Below are positions 8,039 through 16,344 of a stretch of DNA of 64,000 nucleotides, one piece after another. Numbering within the stretch: position 1 is the first letter of the stretch; every line of letters starts with the position of its first letter. The stretch is from Faecalicatena contorta (GTDB lineage Bacteria > Bacillota > Clostridia > Lachnospirales > Lachnospiraceae), in assembly GCF_039521745.1 (NCBI RefSeq), contig NZ_BAAACT010000151.1. One strand, 5' to 3'. The notes beneath the pieces are model-generated. The model did not search any database, was not told the origin of the DNA, and was given only the letters and a program-made list of their open reading frames with translations. Position numbers and translations under genes: made by a program.

Positions 8039-8061
8039 CCTCGGGCCATGTTGGCCCGAAG
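8039..8061. repeat. ICE palindrome copy 6
   Basis: Arms CCTCGGGCCA and TGGCCCGAAG, centre tgt; one outer mismatch (C against A). It abuts the upstream stop codon and precedes the AAGGAGG of prgI. Confidence 0.94.
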
Positions 8062-8082
8062 CAGTTAAGGAGGTGTACTTAA

Positions 8083-8469
8083 ATGGCCTATGTGCCAGTA
8101 CCAAAAGACCTTTCCAAAATCAAGACAAAGCTGGCCTTCAATCTGACGAAGCGCCAGCTTGTTTGTTTTTCCGGTGCGGCGGCGGTTGGCCTCCCGGCTT
8201 ACCTGTTTTCCCGTGGCAGTATCGGGAACAGTGCCGCCATGTTCCTGATGATCGGCCTCATGCTCCCGTTCTTCTTTCTGGCTATGTATGAACGAGACGG
8301 TCTGCCGCTGGAAAAAGTGCTGAAAAACATCATCCGCACCCGGTTCCTCTATCCCCGTGTGCGGCCTTACAAAACCGAAAACTTCTATGCGCTGCTTAGC
8401 GCCAGAAAGGAGGCGCAGCCGATTGCGAAACAGCAGAAGGGCCGGAAAGCCCGCAGGCAGAAAGCCTGA
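8083..8469 (+). CDS. PrgI family protein (VirB3-like)
   Basis: A 128-residue inner membrane protein of the PrgI family, functional counterpart of VirB3, which assembles with the VirB4 ATPase. Its N terminus VPVPKDLSKIKTKLAFNLTKRQ is typical, followed by two membrane helices (about 27-47 and 48-68) and a cytoplasmic basic tail. AAGGAGGTG precedes the ATG. Its 3 prime end overlaps the VirB4 gene by 47 bases and contains the VirB4 ribosome binding site. Confidence 0.92.
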   Translation: MAYVPVPKDLSKIKTKLAFNLTKRQLVCFSGAAAVGLPAYLFSRGSIGNSAAMFLMIGLMLPFFFLAMYERDGLPLEKVLKNIIRTRFLYPRVRPYKTENFYALLSARKEAQPIAKQQKGRKARRQKA

Positions 8470-10816
8470 AAAGCAGGGCCTTACCGGCCTGTTCACGAAA
8501 GGAAAGAACATTCCCACCACCGCCCAGCAGACCCTCCCTTACCGGGAAATGTACCGGGACGGGGTGTGCCGGGTAGCGGACCGCTATTACACCAAAACCA
8601 TTGAATACGAGGACATCAACTACCAGCTCGCACAGTCCGAAGATCAGGCGGCCATCTTTGACGGGTGGAGCGCCTGCCTCAACTACTTTGACAGCAGCCT
8701 TCCGTTCCAGCTTTCCTTCCTCAACCACCGAAGCCGCCCGGGCAGCCGGTACAGCGTGAACATCCCCATGCAGGATGACGATTACAACAGCGTCCGGTGC
8801 GAGTATGTGGAAATGCTGGAAAACCAGATCGCCAAAAGCAACAACGGCATTGTCCGCACAAAGCTCCTGACCTTCGGCGTGAACGTGGACGACCTTCCCA
8901 CCGCCAGGGCAAGGCTGGAACGTGTAGAGGCGGACATTTGCGGGAACTTCAAAAAGCTGGGCGTCAAGTGCCGTTCCCTTTCGGGGCTGGAACGGCTGGA
9001 GCTTCTTCACGGGCAACTCCACCCCGGCAGCGGCTCCCCCTTCCGGTTTTCATGGGATATGATCCCCAAAACCGGGCTTTCCACCAAAGACTTTATCGCC
9101 CCGGACAGTTTCGATTTTCGTTTCAGTCGACTGTTCCGGGTGGGGACGACTTGGGGCGCTGCCTCCTACTTGCAGATTTTGGCCTCGGAGCTCTCGGACA
9201 AGCTGCTGGCGGAGCTTTTGGAAATGGATGCGGAAATGACCATCACCCTCCATATCCAGACCGTCGATCAGGCCGCCGCCGTAAAATCTATCAAGGCCAA
9301 AGTCTCCGACATTGACAAGATGAAGGTGGAGGAACAAAAGAAGGCAGCTCGGTCAGGGTACGACATGGACATACTTCCGCCCGACCTTGTAACGTACAGC
9401 AACGACGCAAAGACCCTTCTGGAAGATTTACAGAGCCGGAATGAAAGAATGTTCCTGCTGACCTTCCTTGTGGTAAACATGGCCCCGACCCGCCGGGAGC
9501 TGGACAATGACCTGTTCACGGTGTCGGGTATCGTCCAGAAATACAACTGCACCTTGAAGCGGCTGGACTTCCAGCAGGAGGATGGTTTTCTTTCCAGCCT
9601 TCCGCTGGGCCATAACGGCATTGAGATCAAGCGCGGCATGACGACCAGCTCCACGGCCATTTTCGTTCCCTTTATGACGCAGGAGCTCCGCATGGATGGC
9701 GAAGCCGTCTATTACGGGCTCAACGCACTTTCCCATAACGTCATCATGGCAAACCGGAAAAAGCTCAAAAATCCCAACGGCCTGTTCCTCGGCGTGCCGG
9801 GCTCCGGCAAATCCTTTGCCGCAAAGCGGGAGCTTGTGAACGTGTTCCTTGCCACCCGTGACCGGATCATTGTGGTGGACCCGATGGGCGAATACTCGCC
9901 CCTTATCAAGCGGCTGGGCGGACAGGTCATTGAGATCGCCCCGGACAGCCCCCACCACATCAACCCGATGGACATTGATTTGAGCTTCGACGAGGAAAAC
10001 CCGATGGCGCTGAAAGCCGACTTTATCCTGTCGCTGATGGAGCTGATCGTCGGCGGCAAGGACGGCTTGCAGCCGGTGGAACGGACCGTCATTGACCGCT
10101 GTGTGCGCCAGATGTACCGGGAGCATTTGCAGAACCCGGAAACGGCGAAAATGCCGACCCTCCAAACCCTCTATGACCTGCTCTGTTCCCAGCCCGAGGG
10201 CGAGTCGGTACGGCTGGCAACTGCCCTTGAAATCTATGTGTCGGGTTCCCTTAACGTGTTCAACCATGAAACCAATGTGGACCTGAACCGCCGTCTGGTA
10301 TGCCTTGACTTAAAAAAGCTGGGGGCCGGGCTTCGGACGATTGCCATGCTCATTATGCAGGACCTTGTCAATTCGCAGGTGTCCATGAATTTCCTGCGCG
10401 GTATCGCTACATGGTGCTACTTCGACGAGTTCCATGTGCTGCTGCGTGACCGTCTGACGGCAAGCTATTGTGTGGCGATCTGGAAAATGCTGCGAAAAAA
10501 AGGGTGCGTTCCCAGTGCTTTAACGCAGAACGTGAAGGATTTTCTGGCAAGCCCGGAGATCGAGAACATCTTTGAAAACTCGGACTTCCTTGTGCTTCTC
10601 TCGCAGGCACAGGGGGACCGGCAGATTTTAGCCAAACAGCTTGGGATCAGCCCCCATCAGCTTTCCTATGTGACCCATACCAATTCCGGCGAAGGGCTGC
10701 TGTTCTTCGGGAATACAACCATCCCGTTTGTTGACCGCTTCCCGCAGAACACAGAGCTGTACGCCATTATGACCACCCGCCCGGAGGACAAAAAACAGGA
10801 AATGAACCGGGCATAA
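8423..10816 (+). CDS. Conjugation ATPase VirB4/TraE family
   Basis: A 797-residue VirB4-type ATPase that powers assembly of the conjugation channel. The N-terminal domain starts around PTTAQQTLPYREMYRDGVCR; Walker A is GVPGSGKS near residues 457-464 and Walker B lies in CYFDEFHVLL near 665. The C-terminal LAKQLGISPHQLSYVTHTNSGEGLLFF segment (given here in parts: LAKQLGISPHQ, then GEGLLFFGN) is typical. Start is TTG at 8423, nine bases behind AAAGGAGG at 8406-8413 inside prgI; the earlier ATG at 8357 has no ribosome binding site. The next gene continues in the same frame after the TAA. Confidence 0.95.
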   Translation: MRNSRRAGKPAGRKPEKQGLTGLFTKGKNIPTTAQQTLPYREMYRDGVCRVADRYYTKTIEYEDINYQLAQSEDQAAIFDGWSACLNYFDSSLPFQLSFLNHRSRPGSRYSVNIPMQDDDYNSVRCEYVEMLENQIAKSNNGIVRTKLLTFGVNVDDLPTARARLERVEADICGNFKKLGVKCRSLSGLERLELLHGQLHPGSGSPFRFSWDMIPKTGLSTKDFIAPDSFDFRFSRLFRVGTTWGAASYLQILASELSDKLLAELLEMDAEMTITLHIQTVDQAAAVKSIKAKVSDIDKMKVEEQKKAARSGYDMDILPPDLVTYSNDAKTLLEDLQSRNERMFLLTFLVVNMAPTRRELDNDLFTVSGIVQKYNCTLKRLDFQQEDGFLSSLPLGHNGIEIKRGMTTSSTAIFVPFMTQELRMDGEAVYYGLNALSHNVIMANRKKLKNPNGLFLGVPGSGKSFAAKRELVNVFLATRDRIIVVDPMGEYSPLIKRLGGQVIEIAPDSPHHINPMDIDLSFDEENPMALKADFILSLMELIVGGKDGLQPVERTVIDRCVRQMYREHLQNPETAKMPTLQTLYDLLCSQPEGESVRLATALEIYVSGSLNVFNHETNVDLNRRLVCLDLKKLGAGLRTIAMLIMQDLVNSQVSMNFLRGIATWCYFDEFHVLLRDRLTASYCVAIWKMLRKKGCVPSALTQNVKDFLASPEIENIFENSDFLVLLSQAQGDRQILAKQLGISPHQLSYVTHTNSGEGLLFFGNTTIPFVDRFPQNTELYAIMTTRPEDKKQEMNRA

Positions 10817-10820
10817 CACA

Positions 10821-10843
10821 CTTCGGGCCATGATGGCCCGAGG
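10821..10843. repeat. ICE palindrome copy 7
   Basis: Arms CTTCGGGCCA and TGGCCCGAGG, centre tga; the outer T opposes G, a wobble if read as RNA. Located four bases after the virB4 stop. Confidence 0.94.
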
Positions 10844-10864
10844 TTTGGAAAGGAGGGATACATC

Positions 10865-12763
10865 ATCGGAAAGAAACCGGACAAACAGAATTTTCAAAGG
10901 CCGGGGCCGACGGAGGATACCGGGGGCAATCGCCCCGGACCGGCTGAACGGGAAGGGCCTTCCCCCGCACCGTCTCGACGCCTGCGGTTTGAGGACGAGG
11001 ATACCGGGCAGGACAGTCCTTCGGGCCACGATGGCCCGAAGTCCAAAAGCGGCAAGTTTCAAGAGGACAGCCGGAAAAGCCGTCCCTCTAACCGCATGAG
11101 GCAGGAAGATGAAGCGGGCGGGCCGCAGGATACCGGCAAGGCACAGGAGCCGGAGGGCTCCGCCGAGAAGGCCGGGAGCAAAAAGGACAAGTACCAGAAA
11201 GCACAGGCAAAAGCGGAACACACCGGGGAAAAGCTGGGAAAGGCCCGGGAGAAACTGGACAAGACCGAGGCAAAACGGGCAGCGAAGAAGCCGCCGGGGC
11301 TTGCAAAAAAGGCAGTCCGGGGAGCCCGTACAGAAGCGTGGTTCTATGTCCACAACAAGATACACGAGGTTGAGCATGAAAATGTGGGTGTGGAAGGAGC
11401 CCATAAATCCGAGCTGGCCGCAGAGGCCGGAGCCCGGAAACTGACCCGCTATGCCAAACGCCGCTGGCGGGAACACCCAGCCCGGAAGGTGGCAAAGTGG
11501 GAACGGAAGGACATAAAAGCCCGGGCCAATGTGGATTTTCAGAAGATGGCCTCCGAGCACCCGGAACTTGCCAGCAATCCGCTTTCCCGTGTGCAGCAGA
11601 AATGGAAACTGAAACGCCGGTATTCCAAAGAGGCAAAAGCGGCTGCAAAACAGGGCGCAAAGGCCGCAAAGAAAACCTCTGCCGCTTCGGGAACTGCGAC
11701 CCGGCGGGCGGCGCAGTTTGTGACCCGTCATCCCGTGGCGGTGCTGGTCCTGCTCCTGCTGTTGCTGCTCTGTTTTCTTGTGTCGGCGGTAAGCTCCATC
11801 TTCCCCACGCTTGGCAGCGGCCTTGCCAATGCGTTATCCGGCACCTCCTACGCCTCGGAGGATACGGACCTGCTGGGGGTGGACGAGGACTACACAGCGC
11901 TGGAAAACGAGCTGGCGCAGACGGTAGCGAACATCGAAAGCACCCATCCCGGCTATGACGAGTACCGCTATTCCGTGGACGAGATCGGCCATAACCCCTA
12001 TGAGCTGGCGTCCTATCTCTCGGCAAAGTACCATGTGTATTTCCGTGAACAGGTGCAGGACGAGCTGCGGGAGATTTTCGAGGCACAGTATGAACTGACC
12101 TTGACGGAGGAAGTCGAGATACGCTACCGCACCGAAACCAGCACTGACCCGGAGACCGGGGAAACCACCACCGAGGAAGTCCCCTATGAGTATTACATTC
12201 TCAATGTGACCCTCACAAACAAGACGCTGCCCGCCGTGATCCTGCCGAGGCTTAACGAACAGCAGCGGGAAATCTACACCGTTATGCAGCAGCTCAAAGG
12301 CAACAAACCCTATCTGTGGGAAGGGATTTACAACGGCGGCGAAGATACCGGCCCCAGCTATGAGATACCCGGCGAGGCGCTGGATGACCCGGCTTTTGCG
12401 GCGCTCATGAAAGAAGCCACAAAGTACATCGGCTGGCCCTATGTGTGGGGCGGCTCCAGCCCGTCCACCTCCTTTGACTGTTCGGGCTTTGTCTGCTGGG
12501 TGTACACGGCCAGCGGCGTCCACAACCTGCCCCGTACCACGGCGCAGGGCATTTATAATCAGTGTGCTATCATTTCCCCCTCCGAGGCAAAGCCCGGCGA
12601 CATTATCTTTTTCACGGGAACCTATGACAGCCCTGGCCCTGTGTCCCATGTGGGGATTTATGTGGGCGACGGGATGATGCTCCATTGTGGTTCGCCCATC
12701 CAATACGCAAACATCAATTCAAGCTACTGGCAGACACATTTCTATGCCTTCGGGCGTTTGTGA
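10865..12763 (+). CDS. NlpC/P60 cell wall hydrolase of the conjugation system (CD1108 family)
   Basis: A membrane-anchored peptidoglycan hydrolase that opens the wall for the conjugation channel, about 632 residues if begun at 10865. Order: basic, low-complexity cytoplasmic region (1-285), a Leu-rich membrane helix (VLVLLLLLLLCFLVSAV, about 292-308), an extracellular region, and a C-terminal NlpC/P60 domain with YIGWPYVWGG, catalytic Cys in FDCSG (about 538), His in VSHVG and a later polar residue. No ATG, GTG or TTG occurs in frame between the virB4 stop and the ATG at 11096; AAGGAGGG at 10850-10857 instead points at tandem ATC codons 10862/10865. Palindrome copy 8 is in frame inside the N-terminal region. 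Confidence 0.88.
   Translation: MGKKPDKQNFQRPGPTEDTGGNRPGPAEREGPSPAPSRRLRFEDEDTGQDSPSGHDGPKSKSGKFQEDSRKSRPSNRMRQEDEAGGPQDTGKAQEPEGSAEKAGSKKDKYQKAQAKAEHTGEKLGKAREKLDKTEAKRAAKKPPGLAKKAVRGARTEAWFYVHNKIHEVEHENVGVEGAHKSELAAEAGARKLTRYAKRRWREHPARKVAKWERKDIKARANVDFQKMASEHPELASNPLSRVQQKWKLKRRYSKEAKAAAKQGAKAAKKTSAASGTATRRAAQFVTRHPVAVLVLLLLLLLCFLVSAVSSIFPTLGSGLANALSGTSYASEDTDLLGVDEDYTALENELAQTVANIESTHPGYDEYRYSVDEIGHNPYELASYLSAKYHVYFREQVQDELREIFEAQYELTLTEEVEIRYRTETSTDPETGETTTEEVPYEYYILNVTLTNKTLPAVILPRLNEQQREIYTVMQQLKGNKPYLWEGIYNGGEDTGPSYEIPGEALDDPAFAALMKEATKYIGWPYVWGGSSPSTSFDCSGFVCWVYTASGVHNLPRTTAQGIYNQCAIISPSEAKPGDIIFFTGTYDSPGPVSHVGIYVGDGMMLHCGSPIQYANINSSYWQTHFYAFGRL
11019..11041. repeat. ICE palindrome copy 8, inside a coding region
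   Basis: Perfect arms CTTCGGGCCA and TGGCCCGAAG, centre cga. It is read in frame within the NlpC/P60 gene as P-S-G-H-D-G-P-K. Confidence 0.93.
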
Positions 12764-12785
12764 GCCAGAGGAAAGGAGTCCTTGC

Positions 12786-13052
12786 ATGAACAAGATCGAC
12801 AAGCTCGATAAGGAACTGGAAAAAGCCCGGGAGAAGGCTGCCGAGTGGCAGGCCAAAATCCGGGAGCTGGAAAAGCAGAAACAGGAGGAAGAAAACAGCC
12901 AGATCGTGCAGGCGGTGCGCTCCCTCAAACTGACGCCCGCCCAGCTTATGGCTTTTCTGAATGACCCCAAAAACAGCCTTACCGCTTCGGGCCATACTGA
13001 CCCGAAGCCGAAGGCACCCGAAAAGGAGGACACAGCCCATGAAGAAAACTAA
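12786..13052 (+). CDS. DUF4315 family protein
   Basis: An 88-residue, highly charged protein of the DUF4315 family, regularly found between the NlpC/P60 hydrolase and DUF4366 genes in these ICEs. Residues 1-45 form a coiled coil (KIDKLDKELEKAREKAAEW...), followed by VRSLKLTPAQLMAFLND. AAAGGAG upstream of 12786 chooses this ATG. The C-terminal tail contains palindrome copy 9 read as T-A-S-G-H-T-D-P-K. The gene overlaps the next one by 14 bases. Molecular role unknown. Confidence 0.88.
   Translation: MNKIDKLDKELEKAREKAAEWQAKIRELEKQKQEEENSQIVQAVRSLKLTPAQLMAFLNDPKNSLTASGHTDPKPKAPEKEDTAHEEN
12985..13007. repeat. ICE palindrome copy 9, inside a coding region
   Basis: Arms CTTCGGGCCA and TGACCCGAAG, centre tac. 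It lies in frame in the DUF4315 gene, in the same reading phase as copies 8 and 10. Confidence 0.92.
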
Positions 13053-13686
13053 ATTTCGCAGGCTGGCGGCGATGGCTGCCAGCCTTTTGTGTTGCCTGAT
13101 CTTTACGGTCCCGGCCTACGCCCAGAGCAGCGAGCCGCAGCCGGAGACAACGCCCGCCCCGGTGGAAACCGAAGCGGAGCCGGAAACCCAGAACCCCTTT
13201 ACCCCAGACGGGACGGGAACCGTGGTGGACAACGCCACCGACGAGGATGGAAAGGAGTTCTACACCATCACCACAGCAGACGAAAGCGTGTTTTATCTGG
13301 TGATCGACAAACAGAAAACCAGCGAGAACGTCTATTTCCTCAATACCGTTACCGTAGACGACCTTCTTCCTCTTGCCGAACAGGGCAAGGAACCGCCCAA
13401 AGAAGTGACCCCGGAGCCAGAGCCAAAGCCCACCGAACCTGTGGAGGAAGTACCGGAACCCGAGCCGGAGAAAAAGGACAGCCCCCTTCTCTCTATGCTC
13501 CTGATCGGCGCGGTGGTGCTGGCCGGCGGTGGGATTGGTTACTATTTCAAGATTTACAAGCCGAAGCATGAGGCCCCGGATTTGGAAGATGATTACTGCG
13601 AATATGAGGACGGGGAGCTGGAGGAGATCGCAGAGGAACCCGAGGACGAAGATACCCCGCCGTGGGAGGAAGATACGGAGGAATGA
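13039..13686 (+). CDS. DUF4366 surface protein (CD1107 family)
   Basis: A 215-residue secreted and membrane-anchored protein. A signal peptide (KKTKFRRLAAMAASLLCCL, cleaved near VPAYAQS) leads into a Pro/Glu-rich spacer, a compact DUF4366 domain (DGTGTVVDNATDEDGKEFYT, then ESVFYLVIDKQKTSENVYFL), another Pro/Glu-rich stretch with repeated PEPEP-type motifs, a membrane helix (LLSMLLIGAVVLAGGGIGYY) and an acidic cytoplasmic tail. AAAAGGAGGA precedes the ATG at 13039. It is a standard member of this transfer module, presumably at the cell surface; its exact job is unknown. Confidence 0.88.
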   Translation: MKKTKFRRLAAMAASLLCCLIFTVPAYAQSSEPQPETTPAPVETEAEPETQNPFTPDGTGTVVDNATDEDGKEFYTITTADESVFYLVIDKQKTSENVYFLNTVTVDDLLPLAEQGKEPPKEVTPEPEPKPTEPVEEVPEPEPEKKDSPLLSMLLIGAVVLAGGGIGYYFKIYKPKHEAPDLEDDYCEYEDGELEEIAEEPEDEDTPPWEEDTEE

Positions 13687-13688
13687 GA

Positions 13689-13880
13689 ATGAATTTTACA
13701 AGCAGCCCTTTTGAACGAATGATGAAGGAAGTACCGCACCCCGGCTGGGACAATGACGACCCTTGTAAGGGATGCCGTTACTACAAGGAGTGCAAAGGAA
13801 AGAAAAAACAGTGCCGGAAGAAGTTCCGGGCGCTGATCGTGGAGTCCCGCCCTTCGGGCCATCGTGGCCCGAAGTCTTAA
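13689..13880 (+). CDS. Small Cys-rich ICE protein
   Basis: A 63-residue protein, start chosen at 13689 because the GGAGGA at 13677-13682 is six bases upstream (ATG at 13683 is too close). It contains four cysteines in DPCKGCRYYKECKGKKKQC, which could bind zinc. Its last eight codons are palindrome copy 10, read as R-P-S-G-H-R-G-P-K-S, so the palindrome supplies the C terminus. The gene ends directly against the next start. No function known. Confidence 0.7.
   Translation: MNFTSSPFERMMKEVPHPGWDNDDPCKGCRYYKECKGKKKQCRKKFRALIVESRPSGHRGPKS
13852..13874. repeat. ICE palindrome copy 10, at the end of a coding region
   Basis: Perfect arms CTTCGGGCCA and TGGCCCGAAG, centre tcg, read in frame as S-G-H-R-G-P-K just before the stop of the small Cys-rich gene. 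Confidence 0.93.
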
Positions 13881-14282
13881 ATGGACGCCCGGGAGCTGAC
13901 CCGTGACGAGAAGAAAAAAATCCGTTCTCTGGTCACGGGGATGTGCGCCAACTATGACCGGGAAAGCGGCCTGTGCCTTCCTCTGGACTGTGCCTGCTAT
14001 ATGCTGCACAAGTGCTGGACAGGGGCGTACTGCCGTTATTTCCGTGAGGCTGTCCTGCCCCTTGACCCGGAGCTTCAAGCGGCGCTGACAACGGAAGGCA
14101 TCTCCCCGGAGCTGCGGGCCTGTGCGGTCTGCGGAAAGGCATTTCTGCCCGAGGGGCGTCAAGCCTACTGTTCCGACGCCTGCAAAGCCGAAGGGAACCG
14201 CCGGAAAAGCCGGGAACGCATGAGGAAAATGCGGGAGAAAAGGCCGGGCGGCTGTTACGATTTGCCGCCTCCAAAGGCTTGA
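13881..14282 (+). CDS. Cysteine-rich VLP-type protein
   Basis: A 133-residue protein of the cysteine-rich VLP domain type found in ICEs and phages. N-terminal part: CANYDRESGLCLPLDCACYM with more Cys at KCWTGAYCRYF; C-terminal part: a zinc-ribbon-like CAVCGKAF...YCSDACKAEG followed by a basic tail RRKSRERMRKMREKR. Two zinc-binding knuckles and nucleic acid binding are likely (inference). The ATG follows the previous TAA at once with no clear ribosome binding site, which suggests coupling to the upstream gene. Confidence 0.8.
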   Translation: MDARELTRDEKKKIRSLVTGMCANYDRESGLCLPLDCACYMLHKCWTGAYCRYFREAVLPLDPELQAALTTEGISPELRACAVCGKAFLPEGRQAYCSDACKAEGNRRKSRERMRKMREKRPGGCYDLPPPKA

Positions 14283-14372
14283 CATTCCGGGCTTTTTGGA
14301 GGGTGTTTCCGGGGTGGGAATATCTTATTACATTCCTCCCCGGTCTGCCCTCTTATTTCGTAACATCCAGCA

Positions 14373-14395
14373 CTTCGGGTCATGTTGGCCCGAGG
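14373..14395. repeat. ICE palindrome copy 11
   Basis: Arms CTTCGGGTCA and TGGCCCGAGG, centre tgt; two imperfect pairs. It is followed within six bases by AAAGGAGG of the next gene. Confidence 0.9.
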
Positions 14396-14414
14396 CACAG
14401 AAAGGAGGGATCTC

Positions 14415-15005
14415 TTGGAGACAGTACAAGGATATGTGATTTTGAAAGCTGCCACCTTTGAAACCGGACACGGCTTTGCGCTGGGGCATAATCCGGGAGC
14501 GCCGAGCCCCTTTGTGACCTGGCAGTTTACCGAGGGGGAAAACGGCCATCGGGATTACTACTGGGGCCGCTATGGAACCAGTCAAGCGTGGGCGCAGAGG
14601 GACTTTGACCGCCGGGTGGACGACTATCAGCAGCTTTACCATACGGCGGTCAAGCATACCGAGCTGGAACCGGAGGGCGTTTACCGCTATTATTCCACCC
14701 AGCGGCCCGTGGACATAGGCACCTACCCGAAGCCGCCGGATAACCAGCCTCTTTCCATCGTCAACTACGATGACGACAGGAGGCGTCCTGTGGCTGATGG
14801 CAGGCTGATGGCATGGGGCGAACTGACCTACGCAAAGCCGCTGACCGAAAAGCAGATGGAGGATTATGAGCTGAAACCAGCACCGGGCAATCCTGACCGG
14901 GTGCGCCCATCCATTACTGCCCGGCTCAAAGAAGGAACCAGAGGGCAGGAACCCCAAAAGGAGCCCGGTCAGAAGCGGAGCCATAAAAACCATGAGGAAC
15001 GATAA
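14415..15005 (+). CDS. Conserved ICE protein of unknown function
   Basis: A 196-residue protein beginning, after a TTG start at 14415, with METVQGYVILKAATFETG and then FALGHNPGAPSPFVTWQFTE. The TTG is six bases behind AAAGGAGG (14401-14408); the ATG at 14382 lies in the palindrome and has no ribosome binding site. The central part reads VDDYQQLYHTAVKHTELEP. I recognise it as a recurring protein in this ICE family but not a named domain. The C terminus is basic and low in complexity. Its position just before the mobilisation genes could suggest a link to DNA processing, though nothing in the sequence shows it. Confidence 0.7.
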   Translation: METVQGYVILKAATFETGHGFALGHNPGAPSPFVTWQFTEGENGHRDYYWGRYGTSQAWAQRDFDRRVDDYQQLYHTAVKHTELEPEGVYRYYSTQRPVDIGTYPKPPDNQPLSIVNYDDDRRRPVADGRLMAWGELTYAKPLTEKQMEDYELKPAPGNPDRVRPSITARLKEGTRGQEPQKEPGQKRSHKNHEER

Positions 15006-15017
15006 AGGAGGATCGCC

Positions 15018-15200
15018 ATGCACGAAAAAGACAACTATCTGAAAACCGCCGAGCTCTCCACGGAGCAGAACTGCAACATGATCGACGGCGTACCCAACAA
15101 CACGCCCATCCAACCCACGCCCCCGGAGCTGGACGCAAAACCGCTTGATAAGGTAAAAGAGCCCAAAGAGCGCCGGAAAGGCCGGGAGCTGGAACGCTGA
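15018..15200 (+). CDS. Small DUF4316-like protein
   Basis: A 60-residue protein. The start of the chain, NYLKTAELSTEQNCNMIDGV, resembles the DUF4316 family common in conjugative transposons of Clostridia, here in a short version. The rest is polar with Pro and Lys/Glu-rich runs. AAAGGAGGA lies just before the ATG. The final A of its TGA stop is the first base of the mobC ATG, so the two are coupled. Confidence 0.7.
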   Translation: MHEKDNYLKTAELSTEQNCNMIDGVPNNTPIQPTPPELDAKPLDKVKEPKERRKGRELER

Positions 15201-15541
15201 TGGAGAACCGCAAGCGGAATGTCCATCTGCACGTCATGGTAACGCCGGACGAGCTGGCAGCCATCCATGAACGGATGGCCGAGGCGGGCATTTCCAACGC
15301 CGGGGCTTATGTACGGAAAATGGCTCTGAATGGGTATATCCTGCACATCGACCTTGCACCCGTAAAAGAGTTGATCTCTCTGCAACGGCGCTGTTCCAAC
15401 AATCTCAATCAGGTCGCCGTACACGCGCATACCTATGGCGTGTACCCGGAGGAAATCGACGGATTGAAGCGGGACTATGAAAAACTGTGGGATGAGGTGT
15501 CAAAGGTGCTTATAGAATTATCTGCGTTAGTAGCAAAATGA
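15200..15541 (+). CDS. mobC: Relaxosome accessory protein MobC
   Basis: A 113-residue MobC-type protein (RRR-type mobilisation accessory) that binds near oriT and helps the relaxase. A ribbon-helix-helix N terminus (NRKRNVHLHVMVTPDELAAI, then GISNAGAYVRKMALNGY) leads to the C-terminal LISLQRRCSNNLNQVAVHAH motif typical of MobC. In related elements the membrane protein and relaxase follow directly; here an AT-rich gene on the opposite strand has been inserted between them. Confidence 0.92.
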   Translation: MENRKRNVHLHVMVTPDELAAIHERMAEAGISNAGAYVRKMALNGYILHIDLAPVKELISLQRRCSNNLNQVAVHAHTYGVYPEEIDGLKRDYEKLWDEVSKVLIELSALVAK

Positions 15542-15544
15542 TTT

Positions 15545-15581
15545 GGAGGGGTGAAGTCGATAAGACATCACCCCTCCTTTT
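15545..15581. terminator. Bidirectional terminator between mobC and HNH gene
   Basis: Perfect 10-bp stem GGAGGGGTGA (15545-15554) with TCACCCCTCC (15568-15577), 13-nt loop, followed by TTTTA on the plus strand. The HNH gene's stop lies at 15580-15582, so the hairpin ends transcription from both sides. Confidence 0.85.
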
Positions 15582-16344
15582 AAAATGTTCTAAAATCAAG
15601 TCCAAATGGCGTATTACACTCTAAAAATGGAATTTGAATGTCTAAGTTATACAATGAGCTGTAATCGCACTGAGAAAATGAAGTAATATCACTCCCGCAA
15701 AAAGAGGTTGTACGGTTATGCGATATGTCATAAAAAATAAAGCCAACCGGAAATGTTGATATTTCGGAACAAAATTCCATGTTTCCTGTTTTTATATTTA
15801 ATTGTGTTTGAAAAGGAACAAGACGATCTACATGACCAGCATGAAGATACATACAGACTTTATATATGCTCGTATCAAAATTGGTGCTACTTTCATTTAA
15901 TAAAAAATCTTTAAATGAGATTCCGAATTGTTCTGTATTCAGAGAACAAAACATAGAAATAACCTGTTTGAAAAAAGCTAACAAATTTATTTGTTCTACA
16001 TGAAAAGACAACCCTTGTTTTCGCTTTTCTTTTGGAATTTTTAATATTTCCGCCCCAATAGCTTTAATGAAATCAGAATAGGTTACACCATATTTTGCAC
16101 CGGTAAAACTATTACATTCCCCACACAATGTAAAAAACCCGGTTCCTTGTTGAAATTGTTTATATTTCAGACCTTCAATATCCCATGGAGCACGATTATC
16201 TTTTTTATTTTCCATCAGTTCTTTAACTGTGCTCATTTTTCGTCTTTGACTATTAAAAGCTGCTTCTGGTGGGATATGTTCATAAGTTAATTTTTTATAT
16301 TCGCCACAAATATGGCAAATTCCAGTATGTTCTTGTCTTGCCAT
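15580..16344 (-). CDS. HNH-type nuclease-like cargo protein
   Basis: A 254-residue protein on the opposite strand to the transfer operon. Its N terminus has a CHICG knuckle (residues 10-14), then YEHIPPEAAFN, and later LCGECNSFTGAKYG: paired CxxC motifs around a His-containing core, the layout of the HNH_5-type treble-clef nuclease fold. The remaining 170 residues match no domain I recognise. GGAGG precedes the ATG. The gene and its flanks are strikingly AT-rich against the GC-rich ICE, it has its own terminator, and it splits mobC from the relaxase genes, so it is a later insertion. A defence or DNA-damage effector is plausible; function is not demonstrated. Confidence 0.65.
   Translation of the reverse strand: MARQEHTGICHICGEYKKLTYEHIPPEAAFNSQRRKMSTVKELMENKKDNRAPWDIEGLKYKQFQQGTGFFTLCGECNSFTGAKYGVTYSDFIKAIGAEILKIPKEKRKQGLSFHVEQINLLAFFKQVISMFCSLNTEQFGISFKDFLLNESSTNFDTSIYKVCMYLHAGHVDRLVPFQTQLNIKTGNMEFCSEISTFPVGFIFYDISHNRTTSFCGSDITSFSQCDYSSLYNLDIQIPFLECNTPFGLDFRTF

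Noticed and set aside
9428..10267. Minus-strand ORF of 279 codons inside virB4
   Set aside because: Shadow of the virB4 reading frame with no domain signal.
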